NCBI GenBank assembly: GCA_025738555.1
Contig: JAOVFP010000004.1
Location: 2,790,001-2,854,000 of the forward strand
DNA: 64,000 bases
DNA from: Cyathus striatus
Taxonomy: Eukaryota > Basidiomycota > Agaricomycetes > Agaricales > Nidulariaceae
Direction of reading: 5' to 3'
Positions within the stretch are counted from its first letter, which is position 1. Each line of letters opens with the position of its first letter. Positions 1-10,797 of this stretch are shown here, in pieces. The translations under genes were made by a program, and so were the position numbers. Under the pieces are notes generated by a model. It ran no database searches, was not told where the DNA came from, and saw only the letters and a list, made by a program, of their open reading frames with translations.

Positions 1-755
1 CAGATTCTCCCTTTATCAATATAACTGGTTGTGAACTGGTTCCCACTTCTCCTCATTGTTATTTGAGACAGAGTGTTTCCTTCAATAAATTTCACAATGT
101 CAGTGTGCTTACTTTGGCAAGTTCAATAAGTTCATCCAGTCCAAGCTTGGTCAGCTCAGCTGGTGAGATATCATCTTTGGTTTTCATATGAAGCTTAGGA
201 CCAAGCTTCCTAAGCTCCTGATTGACATTTTTAGCTGTGATTTTGAGACATTTCATTGAATACTGTGGAAGCACCAGCTGGTCTGGTCATTGAGTGAGAA
301 GAGCATGGTGGTTTCTGCCATTGCTCAAGAATAGATGAGAACTCCTTGCTGTGTAGTAGTGAAGTGTGCTCAAATCAAATATTATTGTCTCTTGTGCAGT
401 CCTCATTTCCCCAACTGATAGCATCAAGAAAGATAGACAGATTAATGCCTACTGCTTTCATCGTCATTATTACCTTGAGGCACTGGTCATATATATCACA
501 GGAGCTCAATCCATGATATTTTGCTTGGGTAATTTGTTGGTAAAAGTCAGGGACTTGTGAAGTTATTTCTTCTGAGTCAGATGATAAATCTATTGACTCG
601 GAGCTCACATCCGAAATAGAGTCTACATCACTTTCTAAATCAGAGGCTGATCCTGATAACACAATGGAGCCCTCTTCATCAGATAATTCTTCATGTCCAT
701 CATAAGGGTTCTCAATATACTGAGCATCAGAAGTTGCCATGAGTGCAATTTTCAA
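1..755 (-). pseudogene. DUF6589-type transposon protein, 5' fragment, broken
   Basis: On the minus strand, 755-375 encodes an acidic Ser/Asp/Glu-rich stretch followed by a segment ending LSIFLDAISWGNEDCTRD. I recognise this order as the N-terminal part of the DUF6589 proteins found in Agaricomycete transposons. The frame meets TGA near 367. The expected continuation (TSLLHSKEFSSILEQW, then KPPC...) follows in another frame, and the next homologous piece (NQELRKLGPKLHMKTKDDIS up to GLDELIELAK) lies at about 250-107 in a third frame. The last piece ends at a good donor (gtaagc), so the gene ran on past the window edge. With at least two frame breaks it cannot make a normal protein. The family assignment is from memory of the domain. 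Confidence 0.6.
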
Positions 756-759
756 GGCT

Positions 760-1655
760 GTGAGTCTGTGACTTGTGACTTTGTCATACTGTACTCAAGC
801 TCTCTTGCCTGGGTTGCCTCTGCTATCACTCAATCATTTCTTCTTAGGTCACTTTACTGTACAACACAATTATATAGTTGCAACTTCTAATTTCATTTGC
901 TGGTGTACAAAGTATTACGTGTCTACCAAACAAATTGATGTGAGTTGACACCACGACGCACGTTGACGCGTCGAATATTGGCCTTGACGCGACTGCACGT
1001 GCAATTGTGACAGTGATGTGACCTAGAGGTACGGATCGCGGCCCCAAATGCCCCAGACGTTGTAGGAAGGCTCGTGCAAGCCACAGGTGCGGAATTTTCA
1101 AATTCTCATGAAGTTACTTCCTAAAACGGATGAGTACGAGACTAATGTCCTCCTATGGTCCGGACATTTTGCTTTTGTTCACAATTTCTGTTAAGAAATT
1201 AGGATGGTCACGGGGTCGTTATGCCGACTGCCCGAACTCTTCGAAGCTTTATCATCTTGACTTGATCTATTCAACTTTCTCCCCCCTTCATCGCCTTTCA
1301 TCCCACATTGCCGTCCTATTTCCCGACCTACCTCCACCTTTTACAATGAAAGCTATCTATACCCGTACACCTTGATGGGAGTTCTTCGTCTCCATTGATT
1401 GCAGTTGGAGTGATGATCACTGGTGGTAATGGTGTTTGGATGGCGAGAAAGGTACGTGCGTTAGATATATTCATCCAGATTCCATTGACAAGCATAAAAA
1501 TAAGGCTGAAATTTTCTCCGTGGTGCTAGCAGGACATCATACGCTGTACAGTCTCGACTGATTCTCCCACACGTTGTGTCGGGCCGTTATCAAACGAAAG
1601 TAACCGCGAGGCAAAGTCTTTCTCCTTCTCACCAACCCAGACCGTAGGATTGGCA
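760..1655. other. Intergenic stretch, no gene seen
   Basis: This is the boundary between the CpG-poor transposon fragment and CpG-rich genic DNA. Short open frames on both strands have no recognisable domain or splice structure. Two segments (about 940-1010 and 1030-1080) are rich in CG. The stretch just upstream of 1656 probably holds the promoter and 5' UTR of the ThDP-enzyme gene, but no clear TATA box stands out. Confidence 0.5.
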
Positions 1656-3735
1656 ATGCTAACGGCGTCCTCTCTATTCCTCAAGACGCTTTCAGACGTC
1701 GGCATCACCCATGCATTCGTGAACTGGGGCTCGGACCATCCTGCGCTATTGGAGGACCTCGAGCGGCAGCGTCAGGAAAGTAGCGATGGGAAGTCGAGTT
1801 TGGTGGTTGTTACTTGTCCGAATGAGATGGTTGCGTTGAGTGCTGCGCAGGGGTTTGCGCAGGTGGTGGGGAGGCCGGCGGCGGTTATTGTGCATGTTGA
1901 TGTTGGGACGCAGGTAAGTTTGTTCGTTGGCTTTGGTTTGTGCATTGTCTGATTGTGATTTGTGTAGGCAATGGCTGGCGCGATTCATAATGTGAATCGA
2001 AGTCGTACGCCTGTGTTGATCTATGCTGGTGCATCCCCCTTTAGTTCTGACAACGAACACAAGGGGACGAGAAATGAGTGGATTATGTGGATACAGGGTA
2101 TGTTATGTCTGCTTCGTGTGATTAGAAGGAATACTTATTCAACACCCTTCTAGACATCCCTGATCAGACTGCCATAGTCAGGCAGTATATGCGCTTCACC
2201 TCTCAGTTTAATAGCGCAAAGACGATTCCGCAGGTTGTCAGACGGTCGTTACAAATGTACGGTGGTTGTTAATCTTGTTCCAGTTTTCTCACTCACCTGT
2301 TATTCAGTGCGACCAGTGACCCAAAAGGCCCAGTATATCTCTGGGCCAGACGCGAAACTATGGAGGAGGAAATTCCATCTTCATTGATGGAATCCAGCAC
2401 GGCAAGCTCACGAGAGTGGTCAAGCGTGGAACCAACAGGACTCTCACCGAAAAGTACGTCGCCCACTCTCTCCACTTCCACATATCACTTACATCTCCCC
2501 AGGCATAGACATGCTCTCCTCCGCCCTCCTACACAGCACCGCCCCCTCATCCTCACAAGTCACCTAGGCCGCAACCCATCCTCCATATCCAAACTCGTCA
2601 CCCTCTCCAAAATGCTCGCAATACCGATCGTCCCCGTGTGCCCCTCCACCACAAACGCACCCACATCCCATCCATTCACATTTGGACCTACATTCCTCTT
2701 CCCAGGCACCCATACTCCTTTCCTCCAAAATGCAGACGTGGTGCTGGTCATCGAGTGCGATCTCCCTTGGATACCGGCGAATGATCATCCGTCGGAGAGT
2801 GCGAGGGTGTTTGTTATTGATGCTGGGGACCCGTTGAAGACGAATGTAGCGATGGGCATGTGGCATGTCGATGCGGAGATGTTCTGTTCTGCAGATGCTG
2901 GGACTGCACTTACACAGCTCGTCGACGCCATTCAGCAGCTCGACGCTGATTCCCCCCGATCGATTATCCACGGACCGAAAGTTAAAGAACGGGCACAGAG
3001 GCTTCGGGATGAACGGATGGCATGGTTAGATTCTCTGGATGAGATTGAGGCTTCAGTAAGCCCTGATGGAGTGTATACTGTCCCGCAGATTGTAGCGTCG
3101 ATGCGGAACGCTGTGTACATGTTGACCCCGTCAAATGGGGAGAATGCGCTCATTTTGAATGAGACCATTAGTAATTATGTGCCGGTGTGGAGCCATCTTC
3201 TCCCTGAACGGCCGGGGAATGTGATTTCGTCAGGCGGTTCGTCCTTGGGTTGGGGACTTGGCGCTGCTGTTGGTGCCAGTTTGGCGAAGACTGACCATGA
3301 TTTCGTGGCTCTTGTGGTTGGGGATGGGTCTTTTCTGTTTGGAGTTCCTAGTTCTGCGTATTGGATGGCTAGGAAGTACAATACAGTTCGTGTTTTACGT
3401 CTTACACCACATTAATCGCTGACATGGTTTGACAGCCCTTCCTCACTGTCATCCTTAACAACGGCGGCTGGCGCTCTCCAAAGCTATCGATGATGGGAGT
3501 ACACCCCCATGGTATGGGGAGCTTGGCGTCCGGAGATAGGCTTACTGTTGGTTTTGGCCCGGAGTGCCCTAATTATTCGGGGATTGCGGTCGCGGCTTCC
3601 AATGGGTGGGCTTGGGGTGCTCGAGTGGATGGGGGCGATAGGGAAGAGTTGGATAGGGTTATGCAGGAGGCTGTGAGGGTCGTTTTGGAAGAGGGGAGGT
3701 GTGCGGTTTTGGATTGTGTGATTGAGTCTATTTAG
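1656..3735 (+). CDS. Thiamine-diphosphate-dependent enzyme (acetolactate synthase / benzoylformate decarboxylase-like), with a frameshift
   Basis: Six exons: 1656-1913, 1968-2097, 2154-2256, 2308-2453, 2503-3385 and 3436-3735. All introns are GT-AG and 49-56 nt. The N-terminal pyrimidine domain carries CPNEMVALSAAQGFA, which includes the ThDP-activating glutamate. The middle part matches the ThDP-enzyme central domain. The C-terminal domain has the cofactor motif GDGSFLFG, then LNNGGW about 26 residues later. Exon lengths sum to 1820 nt, one base short of a whole number of codons. The frame breaks in the C-run 2542-2546, where the preceding SIDMLSSALLHS gives way to PLILTSHLGRN in another frame. 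One extra C there would restore about 606 residues, the usual size of the family. Alternatively, retaining intron 4 (49 nt) also keeps a frame open. The first ATG after the TTG at 1650 was taken as start. Substrate unknown; it probably acts on a 2-oxo acid. Confidence 0.85.
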
Positions 3736-3874
3736 GCTGTGGATGATTGTGTGTGTTGTCTTTGAGGATTTTTTGTGTACTAACTTCGAGTCCCTGTTGA
3801 TACTCAGTTCAAGTGATTTATCTGCATCATCAAAAAGCAACTCAACGTTTTCATTAAAAACTCTGTCTACATAA

Positions 3875-4966
3875 CTAAATAATCCACTCAGGATACGTAC
3901 CTTTCAAAATTGCTATAAGGTCGCTCGTATTCCATCCACTACCAAGGAATTTACCGTTTAAATCCAACCTTCTGTCTTGAATATTTAGATGGAAAGTGAC
4001 GTTGAGTTCCTGGTGTATGGTAAGAACGTTATTGACGATAGATAAAATATACTCATAAAGATCGGGGCGCGATTCAGGCTCAAACCCGTGTTTAAGCTCA
4101 ATCGACATCGTTTTGAGGTTGGCAAATCTCATTGGCATGATTGAAGCCCACTGTTCAAAGAAGTGGCAATAGCTGTAGTCGTTGTTGAATAATATCTGTA
4201 GATGTTCCAGCGTCCCTTTCAAATGGTTAAGTATTGTCGCAGCAGACTCCCAATGCGACCTTAGAGAAAAGTCAACCATTGTGAGATGTTTGAGCGTTTT
4301 GAACCAGTTTGGCTGCCACGGAAGTATATTTGTGATACTTTTAGCACACTCTGGACCCAACTCGAGCTTCTCCAGTTTGCTAGGGAGGATAGAAACTTCT
4401 ACTTCACTAAAGCACTGTACATCATACAGTGACAATTCCTTGGCGATCGTTAACGCGTGTATGAGGGTTTTATACGGGATGTTCAAATTGGAAAGGGACA
4501 GTTTGGAAGTCTGTTCGGGAAATGTGAGCTTTCCTATTATCGGTGACCATCCGAGTGAGCGTGGTCCTGTAGCTTTTGCTTGAATGCGGTCCAACCCAAG
4601 GATTGTTAGTTCCTCCACATTAGGGAAAGTGCCATCTAAAAGTAAATCGCTCGAAAGGTCTATGAATTCACCTTCTTCGTCCTCGTTATATGTGTTACTT
4701 ATCGTGAGTTTCTTGACGTTCTGGATAAACTTTCTCTGGAAACTTGTAGCCTGAGTACTACAGGATTTAAACTCTGCAACCTTGGACCATGACGAAATGT
4801 GGAGCTTGTGTAAGAACATGGGATGCTTTCGAACGCAATAAAGGAAGGTAGTATTGGAGAGGGATATATTCTTGATTTCGTTGAAGTCAAGTATGTGGTA
4901 AACGAAATCGACTATATGTTCTATCAGTTCCGGTGGAAAAATAGGCCCGGTAGTTGAGTTAGACAT
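3875..4966 (-). CDS. F-box domain protein
   Basis: Single-exon frame of 363 residues when started at the Met followed by SNSTTGPIFPPELIEHIVDF. An in-frame Met 34 codons upstream (5068) would give 397 residues, but that extension looks like 5' UTR. The N-terminal PPELIEHIVDFVYHI and the following hydrophobic/cysteine spacing match the degenerate F-box common in basidiomycetes. The rest is Leu-rich with weakly periodic segments (for example LSKLSLSNLNI and LEKLELGPE), as in the substrate-binding part of such proteins. Role by family: SCF ubiquitin-ligase adaptor binding Skp1; the target is unknown. It is divergent from the bZIP gene, with 249 bp between the start codons, so the two probably share a promoter region. 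Confidence 0.75.
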   Translation of the reverse strand: MSNSTTGPIFPPELIEHIVDFVYHILDFNEIKNISLSNTTFLYCVRKHPMFLHKLHISSWSKVAEFKSCSTQATSFQRKFIQNVKKLTISNTYNEDEEGEFIDLSSDLLLDGTFPNVEELTILGLDRIQAKATGPRSLGWSPIIGKLTFPEQTSKLSLSNLNIPYKTLIHALTIAKELSLYDVQCFSEVEVSILPSKLEKLELGPECAKSITNILPWQPNWFKTLKHLTMVDFSLRSHWESAATILNHLKGTLEHLQILFNNDYSYCHFFEQWASIMPMRFANLKTMSIELKHGFEPESRPDLYEYILSIVNNVLTIHQELNVTFHLNIQDRRLDLNGKFLGSGWNTSDLIAILKGTYPEWII

Positions 4967-5092
4967 GGGGGAGTTGTAGCCTGAGATGAACTGGAATGAA
5001 GGGATTTTATAGTACTTAATTGGGAAGGTACAACTTGAAGTTGAGTCAATACTGGTCACACAATTCATACTTACTTATATTCAGTAGCAAAC

Positions 5093-5100
5093 TATATAAA
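5093..5100 (+). promoter_or_regulatory. TATA box for the bZIP gene
   Basis: TATATAAA lies about 115 bp upstream of the ATG at 5216, in the short gap between the F-box gene and the bZIP gene. It is followed by a pyrimidine/CAA-rich leader (about 5130-5210), typical of fungal 5' UTRs. The position is right for transcription starting at about 5125. Confidence 0.55.
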
Positions 5101-5215
5101 GAGTAAGACCAGTCTATCAATTACATCACTACTACTCATCCTTGTTCAATTCAATCTCACAACAACCTCCAGACTCGACGCCAACTACAGTCACCTCCAG
5201 CCCACTCAGTACAGC

Positions 5216-5719
5216 ATGACTAACGTGTGCTCAAACAATATCTACCAGATGCCCTGGCAGGCTTCGTCAGCCGCCGTCGTGGACTCAATGTATCCCGGGC
5301 CGCAGCAGAGGCATCCATCTCTTGCTTTCACAGACACACCTCTCGATAGTCTTAATCCAATCGATGCGCCCACTCAACCCATGAAGTACTATAGCATGCC
5401 TGTCGTCACCTCCAGGGAAGAAATCTCCTCTTTCGTTTCTGTCAACCACCCCCACATTCCAACCGACGAAGAGGAAGACGAGTTCACTCAGGAGCCTCTT
5501 GCCGCCAATGCGACCGACGAGGAGAAGCTCAAATGGAGGCGTCGCCATAACGCTTTGGCTGCGAAGCGTAGCCGCAAGCGCAAGTTCATCTACCAGCAAC
5601 AGCTCGAGGCTAGCGTCGACCAACTTACTCGAGAGCGCGATATGTGGCGCAATCGGGCTATGATCCTTAAGCAGCTCCTCCACACCCATGGGATTCCTTT
5701 CCCCGAATTCCAAGATTAA
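5216..5719 (+). CDS. bZIP transcription factor, GCN4/CPC1-like basic region
   Basis: Intronless, 167 residues. The C-terminal third has the basic region KWRRRHNALAAKRSRKRK with the NxxAAxxSR signature that contacts DNA. A leucine-zipper-like heptad series follows (LEASVDQLTRERDMWRNRA, then LKQLLHTHGI) and ends close to the stop, as in fungal GCN4/CPC1-type factors. An acidic patch (TDEEEDEF) and a Pro/Ser-rich N-terminus could serve as activation regions. The short length is normal for small basidiomycete bZIPs. Nuclear DNA-binding role by family; targets unknown. Flanked by a TATA box upstream and the divergent F-box gene. Confidence 0.9.
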   Translation: MTNVCSNNIYQMPWQASSAAVVDSMYPGPQQRHPSLAFTDTPLDSLNPIDAPTQPMKYYSMPVVTSREEISSFVSVNHPHIPTDEEEDEFTQEPLAANATDEEKLKWRRRHNALAAKRSRKRKFIYQQQLEASVDQLTRERDMWRNRAMILKQLLHTHGIPFPEFQD

Positions 5720-6765
5720 TCATCTGCCACAGTCGAAGCTTTACTGTGATCGCCTACAGAGCGCAACTGGCTGTATTCGCATTCATTATGGTTATTAATA
5801 CGCGGTTAAGTATACTCGCGGGATTGTCTAATTGGTGACTTCCCTATTTTCTTCTATTCACCTGCGGTTTACCAACTCCGAGTCGTTCTTCAGGATATTC
5901 TTCCCAAAGCAAAGTCTCGCAACTCCGACTCCCGAGCTCGCCAATCCGGCAGTTTACGCAGTGGCTACGTTCCTCTTCCCCTATTCATACATCTACTATC
6001 ATCGTTTTGTATGACTTGTCGAATTATTATCGACTCTTGTAATATTTTATAAATTAGCTTGCACCCCAAACAGCTGGGGTTGTGAATGAAGGGTGTGTGA
6101 TAATCTTGCGAGGACACCGCGAGTGTGATAGGATCATGAATAGACAAAGGGAGCCTCAGCCCACATCAGCAAATTCCCCACTGGGCTAAATTAGTAAAGT
6201 ACAGACAACTATTGATGACAATTGACTTATCGGTTATCGCAGAACTGGTTCGGTGTGATGTGGGGATTAATCGATTGTTCAGACATCTTGTGATAATCGA
6301 TAAGTCACTTATTAAAGGAGTAAGTCCTAGTTTAGATCGCGTTGAAGACAACAAGGACAGAGGCGATCAGTCATATACCAGTGTGGAATTCGCGTGTGAA
6401 GAATCTGTCGTCGATTGGACTACCACCCAGCTGGCCAGTTTCAGCTCAGGCGCTTGGTACATAAATATAACGCGTTCAAGTCAAAATCCTAATTAATAGA
6501 ATCAGATTGGATCGCATGGAAGAAACTGTAGAAGAGAAATCGGCGTGTGGCCCAGGCAGCAGACTGTCGTCGATCGAACAGTACATTTCTGGCTTTACGC
6601 TTGTCGAGGAGTCGAACTTTCGAAGACCGAGGCACATACATATAGCGCATTTCTACACTAGGTATCTCAGAGACTTAGCATCGTGGTTTTGTAGGCGCTT
6701 GCAATGTGCTTGAGCTGGCAGTAAAGGTTGCATTAACGTTGAACGTTGAGCGCTCGAAAGGTAAT
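5720..6765. other. Intergenic stretch, no supported gene
   Basis: This holds the 3' UTR of the bZIP gene and unassigned DNA. Open frames at 6212-6496 and 6507-6713 have no recognisable motif, no splice partners and no similarity to anything else in the window. A pair of short inverted segments around TTATCGGTTATCG and CGATAAGTC (6220-6310) is too short to interpret. Confidence 0.4.
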
Positions 6766-6769
6766 GCAT

Positions 6770-7260
6770 ATCTGTGCATATCACATGATGGCGCTGACGC
6801 TTATAATGTGTTTGGCCGCCAGGTCTTTGTCAATCTCGTCACCCACTTCCTCAGCTGACATCCTTGAACTCAACTATTTCATCGCCTTCGAATGGGACGA
6901 ATGGCACCCTGTTACTCCCTCCACCAGGAAGGACAGCAGCCAACTACAATGCAAGTATATGCGCCCTTGAGTGGTTTCGACTTTCAACACCTCGTGCGCC
7001 GCCCCCTCCCTTCTCTTCTTTTCCTCTTTTCCTCTTTGCTGACGTGGAGGATAGAACCTAGCCCAAACCAAAACACACTGAGCTGGACTTGTTCCATCAA
7101 GCCCTAACCCAATTCACCGACGAAGAGTTTGACGCGTTCGGGAACTCCCCAATCCAAGATCAAGCATATACATCAGTAACAGCTGCAAAACTTTGCAAAT
7201 GCCGCTACCCATTCACAACATTCCTGGGTAGGAAAGCAAAATATAAAAGCGAAGAGGTTA
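6770..7260 (+). pseudogene. Rds1-like (ferritin-like) gene, decayed copy 1
   Basis: Pieces match the intact Rds1-like gene at 12425-13875. A degraded signal-peptide region leads to FGRQ at about 6790-6830. The Ser/Thr/Pro linker and APLSGFDFQHLVR follow near 6955-6995. After an intron-like gap comes ELDLFHQALTQFTDEEFDAFG at 7083-7143, matching the helix LDWFHHALVQFSDEEFDAFG of the intact copy, and then CKCRYPFTTF near 7195-7230. The stretch between DAFG and the CKYKYPFTT equivalent is largely deleted, and the start region is frame-broken. Non-functional. Confidence 0.7.
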
Positions 7261-7269
7261 GCAGATCAT

Positions 7270-8300
7270 GATTCTGTGTCTACGGCAAGTCTTACCCAGC
7301 TATCGCAGTATTTTTCTTGGTTGACGGAGAAGAGGATTCGATGAATGGTGCTCATGCGTACGTTTCCCTTCTCTCTTATCATCCTCTCTTCCTTACAACG
7401 TTGATAGATTCTTACAACACCCCTGGTCCACAATATCCCGCTACCCCTCAACCTCGATGGCCCATCCTCAGGCGGCCGAACCCATCCTCAGGTCCGCGCA
7501 ACCTCCTCCATGCCCCACAACACAACCCAGCCCTTTCATGTCCCACACTCACATGCGAACGTCCTCTCCTCGAATACATTTGCGCGTGGGGTAATCTGCT
7601 CCGGGATCGACTTCAGCGATTACGCAGAGCATAAAATGCATGGATTGGATTTGGCGTCTCATCAAGGGGGAAATAAGTGTCATACGGCGTGCGATTCGTT
7701 CCCGTATACGGAGGGCCACTGGGGGGTGGAGGGGGGGGGGGAGTTTGTGGGCTATACTTGAGGCTGGGCAGAATGCTACTTGTGTGTCCACTGATTCTAG
7801 AGAGGAGAAGAGGGGTACTGGCTCAGGGCTGCCGGAGCGGTTTACTTTGATCGTACGTTTTTTTTATCTTTTCATGAATACATTATTAACGTCGCGTAGT
7901 AATTGTAGTGGTTCTAAGAATCTTCCCCTTACCTAGGCTCCAACCACTAAACATAACAATTCTCATCATGGCTTTGTAGGCGCTGGTGTGTTGGGTACGA
8001 CGGCATACCTCTGGCTTGCGTTCCCATTCAGCATTGGTTGGAGCTTCCCTCTCTTTCGATGATATCTTGTATTTTTACTGCATTAGACACTTCGAGCGCT
8101 ATGGAGGGAACGAAAGAGGTGATGTTGGAGAATGCATTGGAGGCACAACCGTGGTTACAGCGCTCACTGGCGCACTGTTTTGCCAATGCCTTCTTCTCAA
8201 CGCCTCCCAACCCCTGGCTCGAATCATCCTGTAGCACGAACACTCGCTCGTGTAGGATCTACCGAGCGAACGATAACGAAGCATACTGTACAAGGCTCAG
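7270..8300 (+). pseudogene. Gene Y relic, copy 1 (unidentified fungal protein)
   Basis: I do not recognise the family. It was identified by comparison with the minus-strand relic at 29450-30740. Both contain the spliced-looking junction ACAACGTTGATA, followed by frames giving NVDRFLQHPWSTI here and NVDIFIQYPWPTI there. RNLLHAPQHNPALSCPTLTC here parallels RNLSRAPQRILATIRPTPLR there. Near 7980 the hydrophobic GVLGTTAYLWLAFPFSIG parallels a similar hydrophobic segment of the other copy. Frames are repeatedly interrupted, and a G run sits at 7721-7741. Probably once a membrane protein. Confidence 0.45.
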
Positions 8301-8399
8301 TGGGGATGCAGGGCGGATATGATGTACCCTCAGAGAGGGTGGATAATATCAGTTTGTGGGGGAGGGAGCGGGGGCGCGGATGGGTTATTGATGTTTAGT

Positions 8400-8655
8400 T
8401 GTCCGAGGCTAATGATGGGGATGAAAAGGGGGAGATGGAGGCGAAACTGGCGTACGAATGGGCCAAGTATGAGACTGGGCGTATTGCCCATGGCACGGTC
8501 GACGATGGGTTCGTTTATGGTGAGGAGACTCCGAGAGAGTGCAATCCAGCCGGGGCCGAGCGTCACGGTCGACTTCACTGCTTGTACTCGCTGGCACTCA
8601 GGAGAACTCCACCCAAATTACTGGCAGTTTCTCGTGAAAGCTCCCCTGCGATAGA
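8400..8655 (+). pseudogene. Gene X relic, copy 1
   Basis: The frame ending at 8654 gives PSVTVDFTACTRWHSGELHP followed by NYWQFLVKAPL. This is the same segment as VTAYARWHLGELHSQ at 14192-14280 (minus) and DVTAYTRWHSGELHSKY at about 31760-31850 (minus). In all three places it lies immediately upstream of an Rds1-like 5' end in the same orientation. The gene family is unknown to me. Confidence 0.45.
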
Positions 8656-8689
8656 TGATACGATTAAGTTGTGCCAACCAAGTACCAAC

Positions 8690-8900
8690 TTGCACCAATT
8701 GCACTTGAACTTCTCGCTTGCTTCTCATACTTGCTTTGGTACTATCGGTGTCTGCAGTGCCGATCGTCAATGTGTTTGGCCGCCTTCATCGGCTGCCGCA
8801 CCCTCGAACTCAACAGTGATATCGCCTACAAATGGGACGAATGGGACGCTGTTACGCCCTCCTCCATGGCCCGGTCTTTTCGGGGTCAGCGCTTTGGTTA
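8690..8900 (+). pseudogene. Rds1-like 5' fragment, copy 2
   Basis: The signal-peptide-like LLLILALVLSVSAVPIVNVFGR (with a stop before it, near 8705) parallels LLSLALALSATAVPTVNVNV of the intact gene. PSNSTVISPTNGTNGTLLRP then parallels its Ser/Thr-rich linker, in a different frame. Only the first exon is represented; the sequence diverges after about 8900. Confidence 0.6.
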
Positions 8901-9199
8901 GCGCGGTCATGTGACCTGAGCCTTCCATAAATAGCACAGCCAACTTCTCGAAAATATTCGATTTTGAGATTTGTTCATGAGCCGTGAAATTTGAACGTTT
9001 CAAACATGACCTTCAATTTTAACTTGAATTCTTGATATTTCCAGTCATTTCCATTATGCATTTGAATGGTTTTCTGCGTGTTACTAATGAAGCAGTGGGC
9101 CCCGGTGCTCGTGATTTCGTTCCCTCTTACCTTATTGCCGACACAGGGCTCGGAGACTCGATCCACTCTGCATAGAGAATATCTCAGACGTACGAAGAA

Positions 9200-9505
9200 C
9201 GTGTACTCATCCTCCTGTGCTTTATCAGTTTCAAACGCAGCTATTAAATAAAAACGACATACAACATCCATCAACGACATAAGTATTCTGCTGACCTTGT
9301 GCTGGCCGGCATTTAATTTCTTCAAGTTCCGATGTAACTTGCAAGGATGGTTATAATTTCGGAAGTAATTCATCAATTTTCATGAATAAGTATGTCGGGG
9401 TTGGGGATAGCTAAATGGCACGTCTTTTGTGGAACAAAATCGTTGCCCTGAACCTCTAGAATGCTTCGCGAATTCGCCTATGCAACGATGATCGATCATG
9501 TATGA
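9200..9505 (+). repeat. Direct repeat, left copy
   Basis: About 305 bp, repeated with moderate divergence at 9885-10200 in the same orientation. Shared landmarks are CGACATACAACATCC, TTTAATTTCTTCAAGTT, a GGCACGT..TTTTGTGGA segment and CTAGAA.GCTTCGCG. No coding capacity is recognised. Unit start-to-start distance is about 685 bp. Confidence 0.7.
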
Positions 9506-9884
9506 ATCACAAGACATTTACAGCGCAGATTATATTCTTTGTTATAATAAAGCTTACGGGAAGCTGATGTTTGGCTGATGTTACGGCCTATAACGTTATA
9601 TGTGTTGCTACGAGGGGTCTTTATCGATGTGGATATATCACGACTCCCGAATGTTCTTCGAGCGTGCCTAACGCTGCCAATATTCGTTTTGAACCGCAAT
9701 CTTATATTTCAATCTCGTCTACTTACTAGACTACTCTAGTATACACAGGAATTATTTTTACGGCTGAAGTGCTATCTCTAGTACAATACACGCATCCTAG
9801 TGGATCGCTGATGAACGCCTTTGCTTGTAGTTGCCATTGGACTTTCTTGATTCAGTCTGAATAGAGACTAGCCCAATAGTACGT

Positions 9885-10200
9885 GTAACATGTTCTTCCT
9901 CCTGCGCTTTATTTATTTCAAACACAACTATTAAAGAAAAGCGACATACAACATCCGTCCGGGACATAATTATTTTGCTGACTTGCTTTTAATTTCTTCA
10001 AGTTTCAATGTACTTTGCAAGGGTTCTTTAGATCGCAGAAATAATTTATCACGCTTCGTGAACAGTCGGGGGTTGAAAATAATTATACGGCACGTTTTTT
10101 GTGGAGCAGCTGTTTTACATACGCTTCCATCCCTAGAACGCTTCGCGGGTTCGCTTCAGCCGAGAAAAGGAATATACAATGCCGAATGATCATGCACGAG
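9885..10200 (+). repeat. Direct repeat, right copy
   Basis: Partner of 9200-9505. The right copy is slightly more AT-rich, with small indels. The intervening 9506-9884 and the following 10201-10797 show no gene; a CGCGCGCGCG run lies at about 10671-10680. Confidence 0.7.
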
Positions 10201-10797
10201 GTCTTAATATTCATCTTTGAATCGATTTATAAAATGTGCGTGTTCTAAATATAAAATATGATAGCGGATGATGATGCTGCTAGATTCACGGATCATAGTT
10301 ATGTCAATTCATAAAGGATAATCCACATCGATGTAAGAAATAATATCGCAGATAATCTATATAACTTTTGGTATGCAGATTTGATTTTTATGGTTTCGAG
10401 TTGCCCTCAAAACTCCTGACTGGGATAAGAGTGATCTAACTGTAAGTACCTCAATCGTTTCCTGATTCCACTCTCATTCCCCTTACCCAATGCCTATCTG
10501 GTCTTATCATTGCAGTACCTAGATCACCCCCAGAACGAAGATTAAAAATCTTAATGGAAACGGTTCAGACACTCTTTCCAGAACTTCAAAAATATAATTT
10601 CCGCGACGCACATTAAGACACAGCATGAACGGTTCATACATGAAATGTGACGGAATGAAAAATGAAAATGCGCGCGCGCGTTCAAATTCAAACTCATCCG
10701 ACATGAAATACGCGATAGGTATATTCATCGTACAGGACAGCCATCCTTGAACTCGAAAGGTTTTCGAATCCGAGAACCGCCAGCTCCAGTTGCTGCT

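Noticed and set aside
2360..3415. 351-codon frame as a separate gene
   Set aside because: It is exons 4-5 of the ThDP enzyme read through an unspliced intron; the conserved residues continue into exons on both sides.
6212..6496. 94-codon plus-strand frame
   Set aside because: No motif, no partner exons and no second copy in the window; length is within chance.
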